Below, piece by piece: positions 6,094 through 13,941 of a stretch of DNA of 20,593 nucleotides. Every line of letters begins with the position of its first letter. Position 1 is the first letter of the stretch. The notes under the pieces were generated by a model that saw only the letters and a program-made list of their open reading frames with translations, made no database searches and had not been told where the DNA came from. A program made the translations under genes and the position numbers. Source of the DNA: Firmicutes bacterium UBA5388 (GTDB lineage Bacteria; Bacillota; UBA4882; UBA10575); NCBI GenBank assembly GCA_002409975.1, contig DHOO01000033.1:15265-35857 (forward strand), read 5' to 3'.

Positions 6094-7014
6094 CTATTTT
6101 AAAAAACCTTTTAAAACAGTATCTTCAGCTTCCTTTTCGCTTAGGCCGAGGCTCATTAACTTGATCAACTGGTCGGAGGCTATTTTCCCGATAGCTGCCT
6201 CATGTACCAACTGCGCCTCCTGATGAAGCGCAGAAATTTCCGGTATGGAGAATACTTTCGCCTGATGCATTATGATGGAATCACATTGGACATGACCTCG
6301 GCACTTGTTTTTACCTACAAGATTAAAGTAAAATTTCTGCTTCGAGTGATCTTGAGCCACCGAGCGCGATATGACTTGCGCTGTGGAATCTTCCCCATCA
6401 AGTTCAACAATAATTTTTGATTCCGCTTCTTGACTTAAATATGTTAAGAGCCGTTCCGTTATAATCAGGCGGGCATTCTTCTGTAGATGAATTTCCGTAA
6501 CCCGCTCCGCATGATCAACCCCTTTGATTTGTACCATTTCCAGTTCAACAATACCGTCCGCTTCGACTTCAATGATGGTTTTAGGGTTAAGGATCCTCTC
6601 TCCCTTACCTTTTCCCTCGCCGTAATGCTTCTCTACATACTTCATTCGTGACCCTTCACGGACAAAAAAGTGATGGATGCCATCATGTTGCGAATTCTGA
6701 TCTCCGGGGTTATGGATACCGCATCCGGCAACAATCAGCACCTCCGAGCCGGCCCCAACCTCAAAAGTATTATAGACTACATCCGTAAGCCCGCTTGCTG
6801 ACATGATTACAGGTACATGAACACTCTCACCCTTAGTGCCCGGCTTGATTCTTACATCGATCCCCGGTTGATCTTTCTTCGTTATGATATCAATATTGGC
6901 GGTTGTGTTTCTGCTTACTCCTTCACCATTTTTTCTTATGTTATATGCTCCGATCGGTATGTTATGCAAATCGGCAATTTTTTCAAGAAGTTCATTATCC
7001 AATGCAGTCAACAT
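6094..7014 (-). CDS. sufB: SufB-like Fe-S cluster assembly scaffold (minimal SufBC/SMS system)
   Basis: This 306-residue SufB/SufD-family protein has the beta-helix core (VAGCGIHN, then DGIHHFFVREGSRMKYVEKH), a KNKCRGHVQCDSIIM segment and the conserved C-terminal pattern ISALHQEAQLVHEAAIGKI, followed by LIKLMSLGLSEKEAE. It is much shorter than classical SufB (about 470), matching the minimal SufBC-like scaffolds (SMS type) of anaerobes. Such scaffolds assemble Fe-S clusters with the SufC ATPase alone. The ATG at 7014 is chosen because AAAGGAG lies 10 nt upstream. A start at 7074 would extend it 60 nt further into sufC, in a stretch that reads poorly. It overlaps the sufC stop by 20 nt. No SufS, SufU or SufD lies nearby, so the sulfur donor must be encoded elsewhere or be sulfide. 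Confidence 0.85.
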   Translation of the reverse strand: MLTALDNELLEKIADLHNIPIGAYNIRKNGEGVSRNTTANIDIITKKDQPGIDVRIKPGTKGESVHVPVIMSASGLTDVVYNTFEVGAGSEVLIVAGCGIHNPGDQNSQHDGIHHFFVREGSRMKYVEKHYGEGKGKGERILNPKTIIEVEADGIVELEMVQIKGVDHAERVTEIHLQKNARLIITERLLTYLSQEAESKIIVELDGEDSTAQVISRSVAQDHSKQKFYFNLVGKNKCRGHVQCDSIIMHQAKVFSIPEISALHQEAQLVHEAAIGKIASDQLIKLMSLGLSEKEAEDTVLKGFLK

Positions 7015-7753
7015 TTCTGCCCACTCCTTTTCCACAATCCTGTCCGCACCTGCAGTCGCCTGCCCCTGCTGCAATCTCTGCCATGATCCTTTCTTTGCTT
7101 GTAACTTCTTTAATTCTCCCGTCGGCCAACACCATTACTTCATCGGCAAGACTAAGAATCCGCTCTTGATGGGAGATAATGATAATGGTAGTATCATATT
7201 TTTCATGTAAATTTTTAAAAGTCTCACCCAGCTTTTGAAAACTCCATAAATCAATACCTGCTTCCGGTTCATCGAACACCGCAATTTTTACTCTTCTTGC
7301 CATCACAGTCGCCATTTCTATCCTTTTTAATTCCCCACCGGAGAGACTGCCATCAACTTCTCTATCCAGATAATCTTGAGAGCAGAGCCCAACGTCTTGA
7401 AGCAGTCCGCACAGATCGGTCTTTTCCGCGGCGTCTCCGGCTGCGATTGTTAGCAGTTTCCTCACTTTAATGCCTTTAAAGCGCGGAGGCTGCTGAAAAG
7501 CATATCTAATCCCAAGATTGGCTCTTTGGGTTATATCAAAATTAGTGATATCAAGTCCATCAAGGATTATTCTACCGTCAGCAGGTTTATATATTCCCAT
7601 AATAATCTTTGCTAACGACGATTTACCGCCACCATTAGGGCCGGTGATCACATATAGCTTTTTCTCCTTAAAAGTGAAGTTTAAGTCTTTAAGGATTTTT
7701 ATATTATGACCATTATTCCCCACATCGAGGGAGACGTTTTTAATTTCCAGCAT
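6995..7753 (-). CDS. sufC: SufC-like Fe-S assembly ATPase
   Basis: This 252-residue ABC-type ATPase has Walker A GPNGGGKSS (about residues 39-47), the Q-loop in YAFQQPPRFKGIKVRKLL, signature SLSGGELKR, Walker B KIAVFDEPEAGID with the catalytic Glu, and a switch His in IIISHQERIL. The QQPP and EPEAGID patterns distinguish SufC from transport ATPases. It powers conformational change of the SufB scaffold. The C-terminus carries an unusual Cys-rich tail (CRCGQDCGKG, then a last Cys), coded where sufB translation begins. The start ATG follows GGAGGAGATAAG. A TATAAT-like box at 7768-7773 is close upstream, but no good -35 box is seen. Confidence 0.88.
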   Translation of the reverse strand: MLEIKNVSLDVGNNGHNIKILKDLNFTFKEKKLYVITGPNGGGKSSLAKIIMGIYKPADGRIILDGLDITNFDITQRANLGIRYAFQQPPRFKGIKVRKLLTIAAGDAAEKTDLCGLLQDVGLCSQDYLDREVDGSLSGGELKRIEMATVMARRVKIAVFDEPEAGIDLWSFQKLGETFKNLHEKYDTTIIIISHQERILSLADEVMVLADGRIKEVTSKERIMAEIAAGAGDCRCGQDCGKGVGRNVDCIG

Positions 7754-8115
7754 CTTATCTCCTCCATATTATATAGTCTGTGTTTCAAGCCAAAACTATC
7801 TAAAAATCTGTATATGAAACTCACTTTCCGCACCAATCTTTTCTCGATCATCCCTAATAGAATACCATTTTTCATCATGTTTATAAAGGGAAAGAAAAAT
7901 CCAATGAAGGATATAGATATTAAAGAGCCGCTCTTCCCCAGGATGGATTCTTGTTTATTTTTTGTTTAGAGGCGTCGCTTATAATTACTTATGTGAGGGG
8001 ATTACATAATTATCTTAAGCTTGTATTTGACCAATTCGGGAAATGCCTCTGGGGTTTGTCAATTCACCCGCCTTTGATTTATATTACTTCGTAATAGTGT
8101 TTGCCTTTTATTCGA

Positions 8116-8143
8116 AGGAATTGTCTAAGATTAGACAATTCCT
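8116..8143. repeat. Perfect 13-bp-arm palindrome inside copy 2
   Basis: AGGAATTGTCTAA (8116-8128) and its exact reverse complement (8131-8143) are separated only by GA. It lies in the segment that interrupts the shared element centre. There is no T-run, so it is not an intrinsic terminator. Confidence 0.8.
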
Positions 8144-8165
8144 AACGGGCATATCAATATATTAG

Positions 8166-8258
8166 TCTGAATTCGTGACACCTATAGACACCAGGGGAAA
8201 TTGTGAAAGCTTGCGGTAGCGTTTCACCTGGTATAGATCGAATAGTCACGAAATCAGA
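8166..8258. repeat. 93-nt multi-stem hairpin inside copy 2
   Basis: Outer arms TCTGAATTCGTGAC (8166-8179) and GTCACGAAATCAGA (8245-8258) pair at 13 of 14 positions. Inside are CTATA/TATAG (8182/8232), ACCAGG/CCTGGT (8190/8227) and GTGAAA/TTTCAC (8203/8222). Some inner pairs share end bases, so not all form at once. It may be a nested mobile palindrome, or a structured leader RNA for the lipoprotein gene 79 nt downstream. I could not match it to a known riboswitch. Confidence 0.6.
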
Positions 8259-8336
8259 TATGTGGTTAAATTTTAAATAATTGAATTATGCAATTCCTTA
8301 ATTTATGTAAATATATATGAAAAGGAGTGTCAAGCA

Positions 8337-9470
8337 ATGAAAAGAGAGTTTTATTTTTGTGTTCTTCTTAGTTGCTTGCTGATCGCCTTATTGGGCGGTT
8401 GCGGCAAAAAAACGGGCGGAGGGGCCGCCACCAACTCTCCCTTCGGTGATTTGGATCATCCAAATTGGACTCATCAAATTATTGATAGCCAGACCGGGAC
8501 CGGGAGGGGGACTTCCATTGCCGTAGATAGTAAGGGCATGCCCCATATCAGCTATTTAAACCTGAGCAAACATGAGCTAAAATACGCGACCTTAGGCGGA
8601 AAAGGGTGGTTAATTACCACGGTTGATAGCGAAAACCAAAGAGGAACATCCAGCTCGCTTGCGATTGATAGCCAAGATCAACCCCACATCATCTATATTG
8701 CGTTTAACCCAACCTGGAACAGAATATGCCCGTATACCGCCCACAAACAATCTGAAGAATGGACTTTTAAGGAACGAGATTCGATGAATATGGAAAGTGA
8801 GGATAATTACACCTCCATTGTGATTGGCGACTCTGATTATTGTCACTTCGCCTATTATTATGATTCCATTAACTGTTTGTATTATGGTTACGATTATGCA
8901 AGTGGTAGTTCAACTATACTATTTAATGACTTTAATGTAGGAGGAAAATTTGCCGTTTTAGCCTTAGATACCAATAACAAACCGCACATCAGCTTTTATG
9001 GTAACGGCTTAAAACACTATTATCGTGATGCTGGCGGTTACAAACGCAATGAAGATGTCGTAGACGATCCGAACGCCGGTTACTATTCATCCTTTGCCCT
9101 TGATCAAAACGACGCGCCCCATTTTGCTTATGTGGATCTAAGTACCGGGGAACTTAAGTATGTGAAGAAAGTAGAGAGCGCTTGGGCAATCGAAGTTATT
9201 GATGATCCGGGGACGCACGACGGCCAAAGGACTTGCCTGGCGCTGGATAGCAGTAACCGGCCCCACATTTCTTACTATGATGCCAATAAAAAGTCGTTGA
9301 AGTACACCTGGCACGACGGTACAAAGTGGGTAATTGTTGAAGAGGCGCCGTCCGCCGGCGGCGATATCGGTCAGTATGCCGCCCTGGCCTTAGATTCTTC
9401 AGGTAACGCCCATATTTCCCATTACGACGCGGTTAACCAAAACCTTTTGTATTCCAAGTTCGCCCACTAA
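8337..9470 (+). CDS. Lipoprotein with seven-repeat beta-propeller
   Basis: This 377-residue protein has a signal peptide ending in lipobox LLGGC (lipidated C22) and a Gly-rich linker. Seven repeats of about 45-50 residues follow, each with a core like ALDSSNRPHISYYD and then LKY plus an aromatic strand (repeats include AVDSKGMPHISYLN, AIDSQDQPHIIYIA, ALDTNNKPHISFYG, ALDQNDAPHFAYVD and ALDSSGNAHISHYD; the third, around DSDYCHFAYYYD, is the most diverged). Seven such repeats fit a closed seven-bladed propeller anchored outside the membrane. No catalytic signature is visible, so binding or an assembly role is as likely as an enzyme. AAAAGGAG precedes the ATG. It is monocistronic, with its own terminator at 9504-9540 and an enlarged palindromic element upstream. 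Confidence 0.8.
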   Translation: MKREFYFCVLLSCLLIALLGGCGKKTGGGAATNSPFGDLDHPNWTHQIIDSQTGTGRGTSIAVDSKGMPHISYLNLSKHELKYATLGGKGWLITTVDSENQRGTSSSLAIDSQDQPHIIYIAFNPTWNRICPYTAHKQSEEWTFKERDSMNMESEDNYTSIVIGDSDYCHFAYYYDSINCLYYGYDYASGSSTILFNDFNVGGKFAVLALDTNNKPHISFYGNGLKHYYRDAGGYKRNEDVVDDPNAGYYSSFALDQNDAPHFAYVDLSTGELKYVKKVESAWAIEVIDDPGTHDGQRTCLALDSSNRPHISYYDANKKSLKYTWHDGTKWVIVEEAPSAGGDIGQYAALALDSSGNAHISHYDAVNQNLLYSKFAH

Positions 9471-9503
9471 ACTCTCGTGTGAATATTCTGCAAATAAAGT
9501 TTA

Positions 9504-9540
9504 AAACTGCCGGGAACGTCGATCATCCCGGCGGTTTTTT
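9504..9540 (+). terminator. Rho-independent terminator of the lipoprotein gene
   Basis: Stem AAACTGCCGGGA (9504-9515) pairs with TCCCGGCGGTTT (9526-9537, one T-G wobble), ending in six T (9535-9540). It lies 33 nt after the stop codon. Confidence 0.92.
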
Positions 9541-9958
9541 AATGTTGTCAAGCCGCCGAAATTTCTCACCCCCGGCTTGACCCAAGGACTTTGTGATATA
9601 TAAGTCCGAAAATTTTTACTGATATCAATGGCATGAAGCTTATACCCCAGTGATCGTTTTAAAAATCGGTTCAACATACGTTTACGGATATTATTACCTT
9701 TTCCAAATTTTCATTTACACTTACTCCCATTTTGAATTCCATCAAGAAGTTTATATTTTAATGACCAATAAGTATTTTCAGCATTAGTTTCATCATAAAC
9801 TCAAGTCGCTAGCTAATCTCCAACCATTTCTACCTTTTCCTTTAGTTAACCATCAGCTTTCACGGCAGTATTAAACTCTGTTATTTTTTTAATTCCATTT
9901 CTAATCCCTTTTCCAACTGGTGAACTTTAGCGATCGAACCCATGTGTGAGCAGCTTAT
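9541..9958. other. Gene-free 418-nt stretch, possibly degenerate coding DNA
   Basis: No intact gene is seen. On the minus strand some frames read protein-like between stops, for example ENTYWSLKYKLLDGIQNGSK (around 9715-9775) and RKRMLNRFLKRSLGYKLHAI (around 9620-9685). They are in different pieces and have no clear family. A small dyad TCAAGCCG/CGGCTTGA (9548/9573) lacks a T-run. It may be an eroded gene; a plain spacer is equally possible. Confidence 0.3.
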
Positions 9959-11137
9959 TTATCCTCTTTCACGACTGACTATAAGACGATTATGTCTTTC
10001 CGTCATGACTAACATCAAAACCAGAAACAAGCTCAAATAGACCGGATATAAGGCAATTGTGACAAGTTTTGCCAACAAGCCGAATATTGGTGGCATAAGT
10101 GTGGAACCAGTATAAGCACTCGCCATCTGAATTCCAATAATTGCTTGAGAATTCTCTGGTCCAAAGTTCCTTGGTGTCTCATGGATGATGCAGGGATAGA
10201 TCGGCGCACATCCCAAACCAATCAAAACCAAGCCCACCAAAGTCACAAAACCAATTTGTACAGGCAAAATCACTGCCAATAACCCTACGGTGATGATGGT
10301 CAGTCCGAAACGAATCATATTGCGGTTACCCAATCTGTCGGCAACAAAGCCGTTCAAAAAGCGTCCAAAAGTAATACCTAAATAAAACAGAGAAGCCCAT
10401 CTGGCCGCTACTTCAACCTCTATCCCCCGATGCAAGACTAAATAGCTGCTCGCCCATAAACCTGTTGTCGCCTCAAGAGCACAATAGGCGAAAAAGGCTA
10501 ACAACACCTGCTTAACCCCTTTAATTCTCAATACCTCATAAATTCGCAAATGTTTGGGCGTAACCGTTTGACTTTCCCGCTTCAACTGTTCTTTTTTATG
10601 CCAAACCGGTAGACTGAAAATTAGAATCACGGCCAATATCATCTGAAATATGCCGACTGTCGTATAGCCCCTTTCCCAACTGTTTTTGACGGTTAGGCTG
10701 TAACCCATGATATAGGGCCCAATGGATGCACCTACACCCCAAAAACAATGCAACCAGCTCATATGTTTAGAAGCATAATGGAGAGCCACAAAATTATTTA
10801 AAGCCGCATCCACAGCGCCGGCGCCAAGACCATAGGGAACGGCCCACAGACAGAGCATCCAGAAAGCGCTTGCCAGAGAAAATCCAAACAGCGCCACCGC
10901 TGTCATCAAGACACTGACAGCTGTCACAAGACCCGTACCGAACCTGCTAATTACCCGGTTAGCGTTTAAACTTGAAATGATGGTGCACCCTGCAATAATC
11001 ATAACCACCATACCGGCATAAGAAACAGGCACATTGAGCACCGGATACATGACGGGCCAAGCCGAGCCCAGAAGGGCGTCTGGTAATCCCAGACTGATAA
11101 AAGCCAAATAAATTAATGCCAACAACAACGAATACAC
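9959..11137 (-). CDS. Major facilitator superfamily transporter
   Basis: This 392-residue protein has twelve predicted helices in two six-helix halves. Typical MFS features are the helix 2-3 loop (NANRVISRFGTGLV), a VPYGLGAGAVDAALNNF helix, a long central loop (around residues 180-205, KKEQLKRESQ), and a second-half loop GRFLNGFVADRLGNRNMIRF like the DRxGRR motif. The VDAALN and WLHCFWGVGASIGP segments place it near the FucP-like/YfkF-type MFS branch, but the substrate cannot be read from sequence. The GTG start is preceded by GGGGAG at 6 nt. It stands alone, with gene-free DNA on both sides, and no regulator is adjacent. Confidence 0.82.
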   Translation of the reverse strand: MYSLLLALIYLAFISLGLPDALLGSAWPVMYPVLNVPVSYAGMVVMIIAGCTIISSLNANRVISRFGTGLVTAVSVLMTAVALFGFSLASAFWMLCLWAVPYGLGAGAVDAALNNFVALHYASKHMSWLHCFWGVGASIGPYIMGYSLTVKNSWERGYTTVGIFQMILAVILIFSLPVWHKKEQLKRESQTVTPKHLRIYEVLRIKGVKQVLLAFFAYCALEATTGLWASSYLVLHRGIEVEVAARWASLFYLGITFGRFLNGFVADRLGNRNMIRFGLTIITVGLLAVILPVQIGFVTLVGLVLIGLGCAPIYPCIIHETPRNFGPENSQAIIGIQMASAYTGSTLMPPIFGLLAKLVTIALYPVYLSLFLVLMLVMTERHNRLIVSRERG

Positions 11138-11479
11138 AATATGCTCCCCTTTATAATCAATATCATAACTTAATTCCCTTTAATAAGATTGCTGTTACCT
11201 AATCTAAAATAAATCGATTTTATAATTCCTTCCAATCCGAATAAAGCTGTTACATCACCATTGCTCGCGTATCTTTACATTAAGAAGCATACCATTCCTA
11301 AATTCTGAAACGGCTAAAAGTATGATTCCAATGCCTATTATTTTTACTGAGTTTTACTCACTATATTGTATCAAAACATCTTTGAAGGTGGAAGCAAGGC
11401 CCGCAATTAAATTATGAGTCTTGAAGATTTATGTTTGCAGATATTTACCCAAGGGGAAGTTTTAGTGTTATAATGAGCC
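11138..11479. other. Gene-free 342-nt stretch
   Basis: It holds the upstream region of the MFS gene and the downstream end of the ECF operon. I see no ORF worth calling, no strong promoter and no terminator for the minus-strand operon. It is AT-rich and unremarkable. Confidence 0.5.
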
Positions 11480-12283
11480 TCACCCAGGCTTTTTTACGTA
11501 ATCAATTAATTCTTCAGCAGTAAGTAAAGTTTCTTTGATCCCCAGTTTTTTGGCCAGCCGGGTGACATGAGGCTGTTCAAGATAGGCTTCCCGGAGTTCC
11601 TGCTCCTGGGAGAATACTTCTCTGGGCTCGCCGTCGAGGAGAACCATTCCTCTATGAAATACGATGGTCCGCTCAAAAGTTTCCGCTACAAAGTCCATAT
11701 CGTGGATGATGGTTATGATCAACTTTCCCTCTTTTCTTAAATGGGAGATGATCTTTTTTATTTTCTCGCGGCCGCAGAAATCCTGCGCAATGGTGGGCTC
11801 ATCAAAGATCAGGATATCGGTATTCATCGCGACAATTGAGGCTATGCTCACCAGTTTTCTGTCCGAAAGACTCAAGTCATATGGGTTTTCTTCGGCTTGG
11901 CCGGAAAGTCCCACCATGTCCAGGGCATTAACGGCATTTTTCTTGGCCTCCTGCTCAACCTGGCCGATATTCAAAGGTCCGAACATAACTTCATCGATTA
12001 CTCTGCTTTTGAAGATCTGGTCATTGGGATTCTGAAAAACAAGGCCAATGTGACGTGCCAAGGAAGCTACAGTATGTTCTTTTGTATTAAAACCTTTGAT
12101 CCAAACATCGCCTTGAATTGGCTTTAAAAGCCCCTTTAAAAGTTTAACAAAGGTCGTTTTTCCGGCGCCGTTCTGGCCGATGATCGCTGTAGAGCGGTCA
12201 TCAAAGTGTAAATTCAAACCCGTTAAAACCTCCTGACCCCCCGAATAGGTAAAGTGCAAATTTTTTACTTTGATTTTATTCAA
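11480..12283 (-). CDS. ECF transporter ATPase (EcfA', variant signature)
   Basis: This 267-residue CbiO/EcfA-type ABC ATPase has Walker A GQNGAGKTT (36-44), Q-loop LVFQNPNDQIFKSRV (typical of ECF ATPases), Walker B ILIFDEPTIAQD with catalytic Glu, and switch His in TIIHDMDF. The ABC signature reads DLSLSDRKL instead of LSGGQ, so the site formed with the partner is asymmetric. The C-terminal domain ends in LLTAEELIDYVK. The ATG overlaps the end of the other ATPase gene by 8 nt. It is the last gene of the operon regulator, phosphorylase, S, T, A, A'. With EcfA and EcfT it energises uptake by the S component. Confidence 0.88.
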   Translation of the reverse strand: MNKIKVKNLHFTYSGGQEVLTGLNLHFDDRSTAIIGQNGAGKTTFVKLLKGLLKPIQGDVWIKGFNTKEHTVASLARHIGLVFQNPNDQIFKSRVIDEVMFGPLNIGQVEQEAKKNAVNALDMVGLSGQAEENPYDLSLSDRKLVSIASIVAMNTDILIFDEPTIAQDFCGREKIKKIISHLRKEGKLIITIIHDMDFVAETFERTIVFHRGMVLLDGEPREVFSQEQELREAYLEQPHVTRLAKKLGIKETLLTAEELIDYVKKPG

Positions 12284-13118
12284 GGATTTTCACCACCTTG
12301 TCATAGGCCTCTTTCAAGGTAACAGGGTAGAGACCGTCTGCGGTTTTAATATTAAGTTTTTTACATACCCGGGTGAAAACCGGCGGGGCAATCCCGTAAT
12401 CTTCCAGATCTTCCCTGGAAAAAACCTTTGGCGGCCGCTCAAAGTCAATGAGTTTTCCCGCGCAGAGCAATAAGACTTTATCAGCGTAGGCAGCAATCTT
12501 TTCGATCTTATGCTCAACCATTAAAACTGTCATGCCTTCCCGGCTTAAATTCTGCACCGCCTGAAATACCTCTTCCGAACCCTGTGGGTCCAGCTGAGAT
12601 GTGGGTTCATCCAACACGATGATTTCCGGTTTCATGGCAATGATGCCCGCAATAGCCAGCCTCTGCATCTGGCCTCCCGAAAGATCAAAGGGGTTGCGGT
12701 CGCGCAAAGCCGCTATATCCAGAAGTTCCAGCGCCTCCTCGATCCTTTTCTTCATTTCATACCTTGGAATACCGAGGTTTTCCAGTCCAAAAGCGACCTC
12801 CTCAAAAACTGTCAATTTAGAACCGGCAATCTGGGTGAAGGGGTTTTGAAAGACGATACCGACATGGGTAGCGATTTCCGCAATCTCCTCTTTGGCCACC
12901 TCCATTCCATCCACCAGTACTCTTCCACCATAGGCGCCCTTTAAGAAATTCGGCGCCAGGCCGGTAATGGCCTGACAAAGAGTGGATTTTCCCGCTCCGT
13001 TTGGGCCTACGATGCCGATAAACTCGCCCTTTTCGACGGCAAAGGAAATGTCGTTAAGCGCCAGCTCTTGGCTGAGGGGATACCTATATTTTAGGTCTTC
13101 TACCACCAGGCGCTTCAT
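12276..13118 (-). CDS. ECF transporter ATPase (EcfA, canonical)
   Basis: This 280-residue ABC ATPase has Walker A GPNGAGKST (38-46), Q-loop GIVFQNPFTQIAGSKLTV, a canonical signature DLSGGQMQRL, Walker B IIVLDEPTSQLDPQG and switch His in MVEHKIEKIA. A C-terminal extension of about 60 residues (FSREDLEDYGIAPPVFTRV) is typical of EcfA/CbiO proteins. The ATG at 13118 is chosen because GGAGGG lies 7 nt upstream and the start overlaps the ecfT stop as ATGA; an upstream TTG at 13133 would include the ribosome site. It pairs with the variant ATPase downstream, giving a heterodimer with one regular and one altered ATP site. Confidence 0.9.
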   Translation of the reverse strand: MKRLVVEDLKYRYPLSQELALNDISFAVEKGEFIGIVGPNGAGKSTLCQAITGLAPNFLKGAYGGRVLVDGMEVAKEEIAEIATHVGIVFQNPFTQIAGSKLTVFEEVAFGLENLGIPRYEMKKRIEEALELLDIAALRDRNPFDLSGGQMQRLAIAGIIAMKPEIIVLDEPTSQLDPQGSEEVFQAVQNLSREGMTVLMVEHKIEKIAAYADKVLLLCAGKLIDFERPPKVFSREDLEDYGIAPPVFTRVCKKLNIKTADGLYPVTLKEAYDKVVKILE

Positions 13119-13891
13119 GATAAAACCCTCCAAACGATAGCCGCCAACAAGATCGCCAGCAGGATAAATTGAAGAAAGCGGGAGTATCCGGTCTTTACTT
13201 CTTCATGGAGAAAGGTCTTTTTTCTTTTGGAGTTAAAGGCTCTTACTTCTAAAGCCATCGCCCTTTCCCTGGTACTAATGAGCGAGTTCATCACCACCGG
13301 ACCAATCAGTGGAAAGAACGCTTTGATCCGCGCTGATAGTCTTCCCTCGGTTTCCAGACCCCTAGACCGCTGCGCATCTGAAATGGTATCCACCGTGCTC
13401 ATCATCTGGGGGATGATTTGAAGTACTGAACTAAAGATATAGCCAATCCTGGGAGAGAAACCCTTGCGTACCAGTGCTTCAATCAGGTCCGATGGCTTGG
13501 TGGTTAAAACCAGGATCGATACGGCAACTAGGATATTGTAAATCCGAAGAGCGATGTTTAAGGCATAGTAGAAGCCTTCCCTGTAGACGGTAACAGGTCC
13601 CAGCGTAAAAAGCGGTGCTTTGTTATTGACATAAAATAGTCCCTGAATGATAATGACAGAAAGGATAATTATACTGCTGAAGCCGAGGATCGGTAGCACT
13701 TTTTTAAAAACTCTTCCTATCAGAATAAAGGATAGACTGATGAGCAGGGTGAGCAGAGCCGCACCCCACGTCCCAATAATGATGGGGACAAATATTGCTA
13801 AGATGATAAAGAGCAATTTTGTAACCGGGTCGATTTTATGAATGATGCTTCGGCCCGGCTGATACAGACTTAATGTTTTCAAGGGCTTCAC
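13115..13891 (-). CDS. ecfT: ECF transporter transmembrane component EcfT
   Basis: This protein of about 258 residues has four or five hydrophobic helices in the N-terminal part. A cytosolic coupling region carries the two short motifs that insert into the ATPases: AQRSRGLETEG (about 170-180) and ERAMALEVRAF (about 210-220), variants of the usual A-R-G signatures. The N-terminus LYQPGRSIIHKIDPVTKLL is typical. Two starts are possible: GTG at 13891, touching AGGAAGG, and TTG at 13882, 9 nt from it; the latter would shorten the protein by three residues. The 3' end overlaps the ATPase gene. A 36-nt perfect palindrome separates it from the S-component gene. Confidence 0.9.
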   Translation of the reverse strand: MKPLKTLSLYQPGRSIIHKIDPVTKLLFIILAIFVPIIIGTWGAALLTLLISLSFILIGRVFKKVLPILGFSSIIILSVIIIQGLFYVNNKAPLFTLGPVTVYREGFYYALNIALRIYNILVAVSILVLTTKPSDLIEALVRKGFSPRIGYIFSSVLQIIPQMMSTVDTISDAQRSRGLETEGRLSARIKAFFPLIGPVVMNSLISTRERAMALEVRAFNSKRKKTFLHEEVKTGYSRFLQFILLAILLAAIVWRVLS

Positions 13892-13901
13892 CCTTCCTAA
13901 T

Positions 13902-13937
13902 GGTGACTAAGACTGCCGAACGGCAGTCTTAGTCACC
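13902..13937. repeat. Perfect 17-bp-arm palindrome within the ECF operon
   Basis: GGTGACTAAGACTGCCG (13902-13918) is followed by AA and its exact reverse complement (13921-13937). It fills almost the whole gap between the S-component stop (13942) and the ecfT start. No T-run follows on the minus strand, so full termination is unlikely. mRNA processing, 3'-end protection or a small mobile palindrome is more plausible. Confidence 0.88.
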
Positions 13938-13941
13938 TTGT

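Larger units (their letters stand above)
7998..8297. repeat. Palindromic element, copy 2 (enlarged by nested inserts)
   Basis: The right arm has the same layout as copy 1: AATTATGCAATTCC (8284-8297, identical), a 12-nt spacer, then TGTGGTTAAAT (8261-8271). The left arm is recognisable as GGGATTACATAATT (7998-8011, 12 of 14) and ATTTGACCA (8025-8033). Pieces of the shared centre survive as AGTGTTTGCC (8096) and TATCAATATATT (8152), separated by about 42 extra bases holding a perfect palindrome. A 93-nt hairpin follows before the right arm. No convincing ORF lies inside. Position 8281 (TTGAAT) with TATGTA at 8304 could act as a weak promoter for the lipoprotein gene. The rest of the gene-free stretch 7754-8336 shows nothing else. 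Confidence 0.6.

Noticed and set aside
7015..7074. Twenty-residue N-terminal extension of SufB
   Set aside because: It is antiphase sufC coding; the AAAGGAG site supports the start at 7014.
7706..7969. Plus-strand 87-codon ORF
   Set aside because: It overlaps the sufC start on the other strand, has no ribosome site and reads as unstructured hydrophobic sequence.
11474..11496. GC hairpin AGCCT/AGGCT followed by six T on the plus strand
   Set aside because: It overlaps the last codons of a minus-strand gene and there is no plus-strand gene to terminate.
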